The notes: generated by a model from the sequence alone, not told the origin. A DNA stretch of 44,928 nucleotides from Mesotaenium endlicherianum (GCA_009602735.1 WELA01009928.1:404709-449636); one strand, 5' to 3'; positions 1 through 11,440 are shown, counted from the first letter of the stretch. A program made the numbers and translations.

Positions 1-74
<74 letters not shown>

Positions 75-133
75 TGTGTGTCTGGGTGTGTGAGTGTGTG
101 TGTGTGCGTGTGTGCGTGTGTGTGTGTGTGTGA
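1..133. repeat. TC then TG dinucleotide microsatellite
   Basis: Uninterrupted TC repeats run to base 57, followed by TG repeats with a few interruptions to about 133. It lies in what would be an intron of the PQBP1-like gene, upstream of the first visible exon. Cys/Val-rich open frames across it are artefacts of the TG repeat. Confidence 0.97.
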
Positions 134-315
134 GTGTACGCAGGCGTGTGCGTGTCACATGCACATGCACTTCATGCCGTGGGTGGGTGCTGTGGTACAC
201 TTTCCAACCAGCGCAGCAGCATGGTATTTCACTCTAATTTTCTGTTTGGAGGAAGAATGCCAGCGGGTGAATAAAGAACTCTCGCTGTGCTGCTGTCTGG
301 TGCTTTCTGGTACAG

Positions 316-2202
316 GGAGAAGAACATAGCAGTGCCGCCAGAGGCAGAGTCGCCAGCTGGCAAGCAACAGCGCAACACCAACGGAGGCGCGCCCCTACCT
401 GCGTCCGCAGAGCCCCCCACCGAGTCTGGCTTCATGCACAAGTGGCAGGCTGACGTAGCGGCAGCTGTCCAGCCCCCGGCCAAGCCGGACCCCAGGAGCA
501 GGTGCTGCTCAGCTGCTCTGCCTCGCCCTCTGCCACCCGCCTGCTGCTTTCTCTCTCTTCTCTTCCGGTTCTGCGTCAGGTTTGGGGATAGGGCCTAGGG
601 CGAGTTTAAGGCTCGAGTGAAAGGTGGGGATTCTATCGAAGCTCCGCGGCTCAGCCCGGCTTCAGCTCAGCGTCCAATTCTGCCCTGGGAGTTGCCAATT
701 GCGTCTCATGCTCTGCTTGCTGAGAGAGGAGCTTGGCCAGACGCAGTCGTGCTCGTGCCTTGTGGTCATCCGAGCAGCTTGATGAAGGCTGGCCCCCTGG
801 CTGCCTCTCCTCTCTTGGGACTCGTGTAGTGTATGCTATGTGGGTTATGTATCCTCTTGTCTTGTCAATATGACTCTTACAGGAGTACTGCATCATGGTA
901 GTGGTTTGCTACTGTAGTTTCGCGCGTTTTGTGTTGTGCGCTCCTGCTCACTGCTAAGGTGAGCCGCATTGGCTGGGTTGGTGCTGTGGCATGTGCGCTT
1001 GTGGGTGGATGCCCGGATGGATGTATGTGTCAGAGGATGAACAGACGCATTCATACTTGTGCAAGTGTGAGTGCGTGCATGCGTGCCCGTGGGCGTGCCT
1101 GTGTGCGTGCCTGCATGCGTCAATGTGTGCGTGCGTTGCGGCGCCGTGCAGAGTGGGAAAGAGTGGAGCGCCCATGGGGAGCCGAAAAGTGCAGCGCAAG
1201 AAAGCTTCGGCCGACAGCGACGTCATCGACCCAATGGACCCCTCGTCGTATTCCGACGCGCCACGTGGCGGCTGGTACGCTCCCCTCGCCTCTCCCGCTC
1301 TTTGCATCGTCCTATGACTCTTGCTTGAGGCGACTCGTGTGGCGGCTTGACCTGATTGGCTCTGCGGCCTGCGTGGCAAGAGGAGCACTCATGTACACTC
1401 TCCCTGGCACGCGCTGACGACGAGTATCTCCGATCTCATCATAGACAGGCTTCATCCTATCCAGCGCCAAAGTAGTGCACGCATGGTCGCCTCTCCCCCC
1501 GGACAAGATTGGCGCAACCTCAGCGGCACCTCGCCTGCTGCGCATACAGGCTTGTGTTTTATATGATGCCGGGGCGCGCTTATGTAAATTTACTCAAGAT
1601 GCCGGGGTGCGCTTGCGGAAATTAACTGAAGCCACAAATGTAAGATGCCTTTGGGCCCGGATCGCACATCTAGCATCTGCTCTACCTCAGAGCTTCCTCC
1701 TGGGGCCTAATTCGATCATCACGTGCCATCCTTTGTTCGAGGGTGCAGGGCGGTCGGGCTGGCGGGTGTGCAGCCGCGGGCGGCTGACACGACGGCCACG
1801 GTACGCTTTTCCTCCCCTGCGAGCCTCTTTCTCCCCTCTGACGATCCATTTGACTCGCTTGCCACGCTCGCGCATGCATTCCCTTTTGAGGTGCAGTTGC
1901 CCCAGCAAAGCGCATGCTCATGTCCGGATCTTCCATGCTTACAAGCAGGCATCTTTGTATCAAAGTACTTCTTGTTTCGCGGATTGTGCGCTCACCCCCT
2001 ATTTGAAAAGCCGCATTGGGTTCTGGTGGGTTCTTCTGCTGTCGTGCAGGGCCCCCTGTTTCAGCAGCGGCCTTATCCGTCGCCGGGGGCAGTGCTGAAG
2101 CGCAATGCGGAGCTCTCTGCTCAAGGCGTGAACCCCGCAGCCAGCTTTGTGCCCATCCAAAAGTCTGGCGACGGCCGAGACGGTCTTGGGGACGCCGATT
2201 AG
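316..2202 (+). CDS. PQBP1: PQBP1-like splicing factor, C-terminal exons (5' end outside window)
   Basis: Four exons: 316-501, 1152-1274, 1749-1800 and 2050-2202 (stop TAG). Introns start with GT and end with AG, and the phases join without a break (2, 2, 0). The joined frame contains DPMDPSSYSDAPRGGW, then ADTTATGPLFQQRPYPSPG and AVLKRN. This is the signature C-terminal tail of polyglutamine-binding protein 1. In that family the YxxPxxVL motif (here YPSPGAVL) binds the U5 snRNP protein U5-15kD/Dim1, so a nuclear pre-mRNA splicing role is expected. The WW domain that normally sits N-terminal must lie in exons before base 1. Exon 316-501 encodes a Pro/Ala-rich linker with no recognisable domain and is the least certain. 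The protein ends about 27 residues after the motif with an acidic tail. The assignment rests on the motifs; the exon edges are inferred from splice consensus. Confidence 0.85.
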
Positions 2203-3241
2203 CGGCGGATTTGTTACAGCAAAGACCATGTGGGCATCCTCCGGTGATTCGATAGGTGAAATTAGGCAAGCCATGGAAATTTTGTGCATCTTCCTTCAAA
2301 TTTGTTTTTCAACGCAATAGCATGTCTTTGGCTCTGATATGTAGGTATGATGAGGAATATCACACTTGGACGGCTCATGAAGCTTAGTAGGCTTCATACC
2401 CATGTGTTAAATATGTACTGCTCTTTCTATTCATCTTACTATTCCGTTAGTGAGCAGGCTTCTAGTGTACAAGTTTTGTGACCATGGATTCTTAAGTAGT
2501 AGGTTGTACATCTTCTCCCACATAGTAGTATGTGTTAGTGAAAAACCCTTGAAACCCTTGATCTATGTACATCCAGCCAGAAAAAAGTGTGCCTGATCCC
2601 ATCTTTTATGCAATAGCTATGAAGTGACGGAAGGGTACTCCCTTACCAACTTTGTCGATTGAAGACCTATAGTGTATTTGAGAAGAAGAGGTAAAGCTTC
2701 AAAGATGACGCTATAACCCATAAGAAGTCGATAGTGAGGGCGTTGAGCATAGTTGGTGATATGGTGTTCAATAGGATCTTGCTTTGTGTAAGAGAAAAGC
2801 GTATATGAAGGCTACGTGGAAGGCAATGTTGTGAGGGGAAATTTCACCAAGTCAAATCTGAACTAAAGATTTGACGTGGTGAAATTTAAGATTCCTAAGT
2901 GTGTTCTACAAGTCAAATCCTTACTTACGTAGCGAGTGCCCCCCTTAACCTTACATATTATGTCGTCATTTATATTTCCATTGCATGCTAGCGTGTTTAC
3001 AAGCGTGTTTACAGCTAGGTCTCAATCTACATCTACAGCTCAATATTGTGTGTTGAGAGGTCGGGCGTGCATGACAAATATTAGCAAGACATGTCAGGTT
3101 AGCAAGCTTTGCTGCAATGAGGTCTATAATACTTGTGACCTTATAGCCAAATATAGAGGCAAATATTTGATAATTCTAATTTCTCCCCCAACTCGCAGTC
3201 ATGGGCTAGTGAGCTACTATCGTGTCGAGCGCTAGTGTGGA
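2203..3241. other. Intergenic, no gene seen
   Basis: AT-richer DNA downstream of the PQBP1-like stop. It contains the 3' UTR of that gene at its start. Stop codons are frequent in all frames, and I see no domain, RNA gene or clear repeat. Confidence 0.5.
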
Positions 3242-3440
3242 ACAGTTGGTGCAACACTAGTCGCCTTTGGGCACCTTCGTCATTGGTGGGTCGAGGCAGC
3301 CAATGTGGAAGCTGAGGTTGCAGCTGTTGCAAAGCAGCATCTTGGGCTTCGGGTCCTCGGCTGAGGCAGGCCCAATCCTTGGGCGGCCAGGCGTCGGGGG
3401 GACGCATCTGCAGGTCGAGGTTGGGTAGGCAGAGCCTACA
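3242..3440 (-). pseudogene. Broken PHD-finger fragment
   Basis: Read on the minus strand, a Cys-x2-Cys pair (NCRLC, 3429-3440) is followed, after a one-frame shift, by LLCNSCNLSFHIGCLDPPMT, then KVPKGD, a TAG stop at 3257-3259 and CCTNC. The spacing (Cys pair, Cys pair, His-x2-Cys, hydrophobic DPP, VPxGD, Cys pair) is that of a PHD finger, a histone-tail reader fold. In that family the position of the stop is normally Trp, so TGG to TAG would explain it. Both the frameshift and the stop argue for a dead copy. The parent gene cannot be named. The reading frame upstream (to about 3524) also has a CxxxxHLxxxH stretch that may belong to it. Confidence 0.55.
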
Positions 3441-4191
3441 GTTTGTTGTGTGGTTCTTCTTCAGGTGGTCATTTGCACACTCCATCTCCAGCACTCTTGA
3501 TGCCAAGACGCGCTGGACTTTCAAGATGACCGGCGAGATGCTGGTGTCGAGGGTGCTCTTCGACTAGCGTCGTAGGTAGAAAAATCACTTGCAGTAAATT
3601 GTACCACCCGCGAGCGGTAGGCCCCTCCACAAGTCAGGGCGTATCTCAAGGTGTCGAGTGTTGTGCGATGGTAATCTCATGTACAGAGCTATAGCATCAG
3701 TCGATGACAATCACCAAGTATGAAAGCACAACACATTCAAAATACGTACTTAACAAGCATACACTTCACCTCAAACTCAATACTTAGTCTTTGAGCAAGT
3801 ATATGCTTCATTCCAAATGCAAACCCTGTTACAGTATTTTCTCCAACCTAAGTACTATCTTTATTAAGAAGTCCTACTCGGCGGCACTGCCATCAACATC
3901 AAGTACTTCCGCCGGAACTCTCCTACCAATAAGAGTACAACCCCAAACAAACCAACTCCTACTTCCTGTTGGCATCCCATTTGGAAACGGTGTGCTACAA
4001 GTGGAAGGTACGAATGGATAAAACCATCCGAGATTATATGAAAATTGCTCATTGTGCCATTTACCATATGTCAAGTTCACCATGAGAATTGAGCTCGAGG
4101 AATTGGTGCCAGCTACGCCTCGTGCCAGTTTCAGCGTGTTGGACAATCACGGCTATGGAGTTGTGTAATAAGTGCATACCTCATGCTTTGG
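3441..4191. other. Intergenic, no gene recognised
   Basis: A minus-strand open frame of 90 codons (3874-4146) has ordinary composition (Gly, Ser, Trp, aromatic residues) but no motif I recognise and no supporting splice structure. Nothing else stands out before the solo LTR. Confidence 0.4.
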
Positions 4192-4686
4192 TGTAGTGAA
4201 ATAGATAGATAAAGTACTTAGTAAATAGAATATTCTATCTATTCAAGACAAGGATCTTTGAACACAAGTGGTAGCCTCTTGAAAGAGAGATCGTTTCTTG
4301 AAAGTTCTTGAAATATTTCTGAATTTTGGCAAGTATAAGAGTGATTCTAGAATGCCTCTCTTGTTCTAGCTCCTGCTACACAAGTAATTTCTAATAAGGA
4401 GCATGCTGATGCGTTGGCACCCAACACTTCCCACAACTTGCCACCTCTTTCTAGAAGAATGTACACATGTCCTTTTGACCTAAAATGACATATTTGACTT
4501 TTGCCACATGGAGTTCTTCTATGTCTTTATTCTAATTTTGAAATATGCCTTAGAAGGTTCAAAAGACATGAACCAAGTCACCAGAGTATATATTCACACT
4601 TGAATCCACACAAAACTACTCTACAAGTATTAACAAAATATTAATTTATGAAAAAGAACGAATATATTTTAACCTATATCACTACA
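4192..4686 (-). mobile_element. Diverged solo LTR of the element-1 family
   Basis: A 495-bp copy that starts TGTAGTGA and ends TCACTACA, the same 8-bp inverted ends as the LTRs of element 1. It shares a block beginning TATTCAAGACAAGGATCTTT with them, but is clearly more diverged and partly rearranged in the middle. Flanking pentamers TTTGG and ATTGG match at four of five bases, consistent with an eroded target-site duplication. No internal retroelement sequence adjoins, so it is a solo LTR. Confidence 0.8.
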
Positions 4687-5892
4687 ATTGGCGATAAAGA
4701 ATTTTTGGCAAGGCAATGGGATTGCTCTGATTGCAATAAAGTCCCTCACTGTTGGAAAGTTGGAAAACATCAAAGGCTTTCAGCTGACGTGCGGGACGCC
4801 CCATATGAAAAGGAGGGGATTGAGGAGAACTAAAGACACCCAAAATTTATTCCAAATTACTAGAACTCTAGAAAGAAAGGGTGTAAAAAAGCTCACCTCT
4901 TGAACATCAAACCTGCTAATCAAGGACTTGGCTTTTGCCAATTCAAGTGAACACAAGAGCAGAGTCAACCAAGTCTGACCATCCACTGACACATGTGCAA
5001 GGTCAACCCTTGGTCGGTAACCAGGTCAACGACCCATGCACGAGATCTACCAACGAAGTTTGACCGGGGATACATCACACGTGTGGACAATCCATACAGG
5101 TGCTAGGGGATAAGCACAACTGAGCACAACAGATGTTAGTAAAGAAGTTTGCCAAGTATTTAATTCATTACGCAAACATAAAAGGTCCGCAAACTCTAGA
5201 CAAGTCTCCCCCCAATATCGATAAATCTTCACTGACATTGTGGATTCAGCCTGTTCGATATGTAGACGTGAGAGATGAACAGGTACAAAGTGGGTACAAA
5301 TCCCGCTATGTGGGCGCCGGGGCTTTGACCGGCTTTTCCCGGGCAGTTTTTTTACTTCGAAGGTACCCTGTGAAAATAGCAGGCTCGCGCTCCAGACTCG
5401 AGTCCACACTGCTCCACAGATGAAAACTTACCGGCTTACACCAGTTTACACGGATGTTTCACCTCGTCATAATGTGCATCTGCTGCAGCCATCCGATGCT
5501 CCGCATCACCTTTGTGTGCCTTTCAAGTTCCAAGTACCCATTTCGTTCGCGAGGTTTATATATTCATTGTTACAAAAGTAGACCATGCGTACCCAATAGT
5601 GTACTCTTTTGTACCTCATCGCGTAAATTGTGACCTGGCTCGACATTCTCTGTTGCGTGATGTCGCTCCGCTTTTCACGTCGCATTTACGCGCATTGAGC
5701 TGACGAGGGCACATGAGTGGCTGACGAGCACTGACAAGTGCTGATCGAGCGGGATCAAGCAGGATAAAACATGATGAAATCGGAAAGTAGAAGCAAGCAG
5801 GAGCAGGAGGAGCAGGTCTGTGCGCACTGACCTAGCTTCAGTGACTTTTCAACTTGCAGATCTAATTTGTCTAGAATCATCTGCATTCTTTG
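4687..5892. other. Intergenic between two solo LTRs, no gene seen
   Basis: Several open frames of 60-120 codons exist on both strands (for example 5047-5409 minus) but none has a recognisable domain. A short patch around 5700-5800 repeats GAGCA/GCTGA-type words. Nothing here can be called. Confidence 0.45.
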
Positions 5893-6395
5893 TGTAGTGA
5901 AACACATAGATGAAGTACTAAGTTAAATAGAACACTTTATCTATTCAAGACAAGGATCTTTGAACACAAGTGGTAGCTTCTTGAAAGAGAGATGGCTTCT
6001 TGAAAGTTAATATATTTCTGGAATTTGGCAAGTACAAGAGTGATTCTGGAAAGTCTTTCTATGCTCTAGCTCTTGTTCATATACTTGCTACATGGGTAAT
6101 TTCTAGGAACGTGTATGTTGATGTGTTGGCACCCAATACATCCCAAAACTTGCCACCTGTTTCTAGAATAATGTACACATGTCCTTTTAACCTAAAAATG
6201 GCACATTTGACTTTTGCCACGTGGAGTTCTTCTAGGTCCTTCCTCTAACTTCAAAAATGCCTTAGAAGGTTCAAAGGACATGAACCAAGTCACTAGAGTA
6301 CCTATTCACACTTGAATCCACACAATATTACTCCAAATATATTTGAAAACATTAAAATATATGCGAACTAATATATTATAACTCAAATCACTACA
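5893..6395 (-). mobile_element. Solo LTR with perfect target-site duplication
   Basis: A 503-bp LTR, TGTAGTGA to TCACTACA, flanked on both sides by CTTTG (5888-5892 and 6396-6400). It is roughly 6 per cent diverged from the 12605-13106 LTR by my reading. The intact 5-bp duplication shows one insertion event whose interior was later lost by LTR-LTR recombination. Confidence 0.9.
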
Positions 6396-6977
6396 CTTTG
6401 CATCTTATTCATCAAGTTTTTCAAGATTACCGACACACACATTTCGGACCAGTGATTCTATCGGTCATAGCAGCTTCAGTGTAGCCTCATTTCACAGCGT
6501 GGTTGGAGCCGAACTCGTAAGCTGAAGATGAAGGATATCTTCAAACGCTTCAAACACATTCTGTGCAAAGTGGGCAAATCCGAGTCGATACAACTTCTAA
6601 AGTGACATCCTGATGCAGATCAGCAACAACTTCAGCGTTACTTGGAAGTATTGGGGCAGGTCAAGGAAGTAACAAAGTAGAGGCATAATTTTCAGCTAAA
6701 CCATCCAGTTGCCATTCGAGACGGCCCTTATTGTGTAAACAAACGAAAAAACTTCGCGCTAGCACAAAGATAAACGCTCGCCCATCTAAGTAAGCAAAAA
6801 TAATCTCTTGATGCTATCACGTGCGATGGTGCAGACATCCTTGCATATTTTGAGGTTGACATTAGGATAGGCTTGCGTGCATTTTTACTGAAGAGTGGCA
6901 CAATAAACCCGGTAGATGGAACTCACTGGGTGCTTTTTGGTTGGTGGAAACTTGATTGCTTGGTTGGTTTTTGACAT
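6396..6977. repeat. Flank X, left copy
   Basis: About 582 bp that reappears at 13107-13689 with roughly 2 per cent differences, for example CGAGTCGATAC against CGAGTCAATAC. It directly follows an LTR in both places, beginning with the target-duplication pentamer CTTTG. I see no coding capacity; it behaves as duplicated host flank rather than retroelement sequence. Confidence 0.85.
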
Positions 6978-7025
6978 ATATATAAAATATATGCAAAACA
7001 ATATATTATAACTCAAATCACTACA
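6978..7025 (-). mobile_element. 48-bp terminal remnant of the 3' LTR of element 1
   Basis: This matches the last bases of the full LTRs (AATATATTATAACTCAAATC then ACTACA) and abuts the polypurine tract. The rest of the LTR is replaced by flank X. The junction sits at a shared ACAT, which both X and the LTR contain at this point. Confidence 0.85.
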
Positions 7026-7034
7026 TCACCCCCC
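7026..7034 (-). other. Polypurine tract of element 1
   Basis: On the minus strand this reads GGGGGGTGA directly before the LTR start TGTAGTGA. A purine run here primes plus-strand synthesis in LTR retrotransposons. Confidence 0.8.
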
Positions 7035-7793
7035 GACAGAATAAGCGACGTCTCGGCGCGTCAAGTCAGGTCTTACACATGTGGAGCAGACTAGTCAACA
7101 GCTTCAAGTCAGATGCCACACATGTGAAGAGGATTAGTCCAAGGCGCCAAGTCAGGTGCTACACATGTAAGGTAGACTAGGCAAGGTCGTGGGTGGTGTG
7201 ACCTTATTGGCTAGCCTACTCCTTGATGATAAAGAAAATTGTACAAGTTGGCCCAGAATCTGCCACAAATTCAAAACTTCATAGCGGCCACAAAACTGCT
7301 CCAAATGTAAACATTCTAGTGCCAGACGGACTGCGTTGGAGAACTCTACCGGCTCACCAGATTTGAGAGCATTCTAATTCCTGGAGTGTCGTTGAGAGCT
7401 GAGAGAGTAGGCACTCCTCCAAATCTGTGCAGAAACTTCTGAAAATCATAAGTCCTTCTATACTTCTCCAAATTCTGCAAAGTAAGTCTCAAACTGGGCG
7501 CTGTAAGATGTTCTACCAGAGTCTTGAGTTTCAGAGCATTCCAAGTTTGGGGGAGGGCACAATGTCAGAAGGCATATTCTGCCCTAACAATGCCAGCAGC
7601 CTGACCCCCTTCCACTTAGAGCATCATATCTCTCTCACCAATGCTCCAAATTGAGCAAACTTGGACTCTAAATGACCGGCTACTCATGGACTACAGCCAA
7701 GTAAATTTTCACAATTTCTTATGCAGAGACCTATCACCAGTAGCAGTTTTAGTTTTCTGTCCAGAAATTGCGAGAAGAGAAGAGTGTCTAATG

Positions 7794-8336
7794 TCAACTT
7801 TTCCTCTTTCTTGTTCTTGCAGACTGCCTCCAAGGGGTCTTCTGCTGCTTCTTGATGGTGGCAGGCTGCCTCCCTGAAGTCTTTGGGCTTCTAGTAGAGA
7901 GACTTGGGGCTGGTCCAAGATGGGGGTTGGCGGCATGGAAGCGCTTCAACTTTCTCTGAACTTTGTCAAGGTAGTGCGCCGCCACCCAACTATTCTCCGA
8001 ATCTGGATATCCTTTCCACTTGATCAAGTATTGCTGCTGTCTCCTGAAATTTCTCATAGCCACTATGTCTTCCACTTCGTACTCCAAATGATCATCCACT
8101 ATTGTTGGGGCTGGTGGGGTTGTCACACGTCCTGGGAACTTGTTGTCGGGTTGCACATATGGCTTGAAGAGGGAAGCGTGGAATACGGGGTCGATGTGCA
8201 TAGTCTGGGGAAGTTCTAGCTTGAAAGCAACGGGTTTGACTTGCTGGATAATCTTGAAGTGTCCCAAATACTTGGGAGAGAACTTGCTGCCGGCAGGCCT
8301 GTTGTTCAGTGAAATATTCTTGGATGATCGTAACAC
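7794..8336 (-). pseudogene. Element 1 chromodomain segment
   Basis: Open frame of 180 codons. It begins at the end of the integrase C-terminal region (KYLGHFKIIQQVKPVAFKLE, then HASLFKPYV) and carries a chromodomain core EYEVEDIV..YLIKWKGYPDSENSW. In chromoviruses this domain directs integration towards particular chromatin. A basic Arg/Lys/Gln tail of about 40 residues follows. It is offset from the integrase frame by a frameshift near 8330, so it is not translated from the ancestral pol frame. Confidence 0.85.
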
Positions 8337-9351
8337 GTTGTCACCACTCTGTACGTAATTTCTCTTCTGGATCTGTTTGCCACTCTTGCTTGAGCATCTT
8401 GCGCGTGTTGTAGAGCTTTCTTGGCTGCTACAAGGGCTGCTTCTGCNACAAGGGCTGCTTCTAACGTCTCCAAAAAATTTGTTGCTGCAGGTACTTCATC
8501 ATGGCCTGCCGTGAAGCTCAACGGCGTGGTTGGATGGAAGCCATAGTTGAGGAAGAATGGGGACTCTTGGGTAGAGGCCTGCGTCGTGTTGTTGTAGGTA
8601 AACTCCAGGGGGGTCAAGTACATGTCCCAATCTTGCTCCGGAGTAGACACGTAGGCCTTTAGAGAGGTCTTTAGGGTACAATTCATACGCTCGGTTTGCC
8701 CATCTGATTGCGGGTGGTAGGTAGTGGACATATTCAGCGATGTACCCAAGTTCTTGAAGAGATTTTTCCAGAAATGGCTTGTGAATCTTGGATCTCTATC
8801 CAACACAATTCTTGATGGTAGTCCATGGAATCGGAAGATGTTGTCAAAGATGAGACTTGCAAGTTGTGGTGCTATAGCCTTAGTCGTCGTGGGAATAAAA
8901 TGAGCCATCTGTCCACCACCGTGAGTATTGCATTATGGCCTCGAGGTGTCACGGGCAGGTCCACGATAAGGTCCATTGAGATGTCCGTCCATTGTCTTTC
9001 GGGGATTGGTAGTGGTTGGAGGAGTCCTCCCGCCTTTTGCGATGATGGCTTGATTCTTTGGCATGTGTCACAGCTCCTGCAGTACTCCTTGACTTGCTTA
9101 GACATGCCTGGCCAACAATAAGTCCTGGCTAGAACGCCCGTGGTCCTTAGGATTCCGAAGTGTCCTCCAAGAGGGTTGTCGTGTGCTTCTCGTAGAAGCA
9201 AGAGCCGGAGGTCTGGGTCATTAGGAACACATCTCTGGCCCGTGTCTTGCCTCACCCAAATAATTGCCTTCTTGCTTCTTGTATGGGTCCAAGGCTGCTT
9301 CTTCGTTCTTGTAGTAAAGGTCTCTTTCATAGGCGGCTCAAAATCGAGCAT
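8306..9351 (-). pseudogene. Element 1 integrase, in two frames
   Basis: The upper frame (8872-9351) has the His-His-Cys-Cys zinc domain (HFGILRTTGVLARTYCWPGM, then CRSCDTCQR) and the first catalytic Asp (SMDLIVDLP). It then loses frame near 8900. The lower frame (8306-8908) continues with VLDRDPRFTSHFW (second Asp) and HPQSDGQTERMN (catalytic Glu). The D-D-E residues are present, but a frameshift separates them. A single N at 8447 sits between two copies of a 15-bp word, described in the findings. Confidence 0.88.
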
Positions 9352-9451
9352 CCAGATCTGTCTTCAGCGATGTCATCACTGCGTTTAATTGCAGTCTTGA
9401 GAGGGGGTTAGCCGGGTTTGTCTTGCCGGGCTGGTACTGAATCGTGACGTT

Positions 9452-10024
9452 CTATTGTTGCAAGTCTCCTGTCCATCTTGCTTGTCTCCTTGAGAGATAC
9501 GGCTGCGTCTGGAGGTGCTTCAACGCTCCGTGGTCCGTAGTGACCAACACCTTGCGTCCTTCAACGTAGCAGCGCCAAACCTTCAAGGCATGTACAATCA
9601 CCAATGCCTCTCGCTCCGTGGTTGTATAATTTTGCTCGGCCGAATTTAGCTTCCTTGACTCGTAGGCAATGAGCTGCAGTCCCTTGCCTTGGTCTTGAAG
9701 CAGGATTGCTCCAATTGCATAGAAAGATGCATCAGTGATGACGTGGAAGGGCCAATCTGGGTTTGGACTTGGGAGTGTGAGCACCCGGGATGTCGTCAAT
9801 CTTCGTTTCAGTTGTTGGAATGCTTCCTCCTCTTTCTCAATCCAAACGTATGGTTTGTCCTTCTTGAGTAGATCCGTAAGGGGGGCTGCTATGTGCGAGA
9901 AGCTCTGGATGAATCTCCTGTACCAATTGGCAAATCCCAAGAATGATTGGAGTTCTTTTCTTGGTCGTGAGGGTTGGCCATTCCTCCACCACCGTGGTCT
10001 TCTTGGGGTCCATCTTGATGCCAT
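9452..10024 (-). pseudogene. Element 1 RT thumb and RNase H segment
   Basis: The frame contains FLGFANWYRRFIQSFSHIAA and PLTDLLKK (end of reverse transcriptase), then the RNase H core with [20 protein letters not shown], a Glu-bearing NYTTTEREALVIVHALK and TDHGALKHL. It ends at a TAG (9452-9454). Beyond that stop the same frame still reads IQYQPGKTNPANPLSRLQ, the expected continuation, so the stop is a nonsense mutation inside the polyprotein. Confidence 0.85.
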
Positions 10025-10211
10025 CAGTAGTCACGTGGAGACCTAGGAACTCCCCCTCTTGTTTGGCAAACTCGCACTTTGACTCCTTTGCAAATAGCTT
10101 GTTTTGCTTCAATACTTTGAGGACTTCTTTCAAGTGTCTCGCATGCTCTTCAAGGGTCTTGCTGTAGATAAGGATGTCAACGATGAATACCACCACAAAT
10201 CTGTCCAACAT
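9837..10211 (-). pseudogene. Element 1 RT palm segment with altered active site
   Basis: It reads [20 protein letters not shown] where active relatives in this family read [12 protein letters not shown]. The first of the two catalytic aspartates is Val, so metal binding would be lost. The preceding RT half is in another frame (break near 10210) and the following RNase H segment in a third (break between about 9960 and 10020). Confidence 0.85.
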
Positions 10212-10214
10212 GGG

Positions 10215-11440
10215 CTGAAATATGGCGCGTTGGTGAGTCCAAATGGCAGGACCATGAAGTCAAAATGTCCATATCTTGTCCTAAACGCCGTTTTCTCTAT
10301 GTCAGGCTCAGCGATGCGAATTTGGTGGTAGCCGCTTCTCAAGTCCACCTTTGTGAAGTACTTGGCTCCAACCAGCCGGTCCATGAGCTCATCCATGCGC
10401 GACAGCGGGTATCGATTCTTGATGGTGATCTTGTTGAGGGCGCGATAGTCCACACACATCCTCAAGGTACCATCTTTCTTCTTGACAAAAAGCACCGGGG
10501 CTCCAAATGGCGACTTGCTAGGTCGAATGAAGCCATGCTCCAGTAGCTCCTTGATTTGCTTCTTGACTTCGTCTAGCTCCATGTATGACATTTTGAACGT
10601 AGGCCAAGAGATGGGCTTGCTTCCGGGCTCCAACTCTATCTTGTGGTCTACGAATCTCTTGGGGGGTAAGCCCTTGGGCCATTCCGGGGAGAATACTTCT
10701 TTGTAGACCTCTAAGACTCCTTGTATCTCCTTGGGAAGGAGGCTGCCTTCTTGACTCTCGATATCTTTCTTGATGTCTTTTGGCGTGATCAAGGCCAAAA
10801 GAAGCTTGTGTCCCTTCCTCACAAGTCTCTTGAGTTGGAGGGCGGACAATAGTATCTCGTGTGCCGGCTTCTTGATGTCTTGGGTCTGGATATTCTGGAT
10901 TGCGCGCAAAACACAGATTCTTGAAGTGATGTCATTCTTGATCTTGATAGTACCGGTCCTCCAATCAACTTGGGGGTTGTGCTTGGTCAACCAAGGCGTC
11001 CCTAGGATGACGTCGTACTTGCCCAATTGCATGGGGGAGAACACTACTCTATCCTTGAAGGACTTGATAGAGAGTGCCAAGGGGTACGTCTTCTTGGAAG
11101 GGGTAGTATAGGAGAATCCATCGGGCATCATAATCTCCTCGTCGTGGTCAAGAGTTCGCATAGTAATACCGTGCTTGGTGGCAAAATCTGCAGCAATGAA
11201 GTTGCCTTGAGCTCCGCTATCCACCAAGATGTGGACCTTCTCTCCTCCAAGGTAACCTCTCAAACTCATTGGGGCTGGAACGTCGTCTTCAACGGGGGTC
11301 TCCACCTCACTTGGCTTGTTGCCTTCTCGTGAAGTGGGTCTTGGGGTGGTAGGCTCCTGGCCTACCGGCGCTGTCCGTTTTTTGACAACTTTTTGGGGCA
11401 TGAAAGTGCACGATGGCCCTTTTCCTTGCAATAGAAGCAT
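10215..11440 (-). pseudogene. Element 1 protease and RT fingers/palm segment
   Basis: An open frame starts at 11440, overlapping the end of gag in a different frame. An aspartic protease active site [14 protein letters not shown] lies about residue 80. RT motifs follow: [39 protein letters not shown] and LPFGLTNAP. After LTNAP the frame diverges into unrelated residues and terminates at 10130, which marks the frameshift. The overlap with gag suggests that pol was expressed by frameshifting, or that the two were one frame before decay. Confidence 0.88.

Noticed and set aside
60..329. Cys/Val-rich open frame of 89 codons
   Set aside because: It is the translation of the TG microsatellite and runs across a splice acceptor of the PQBP1-like gene.
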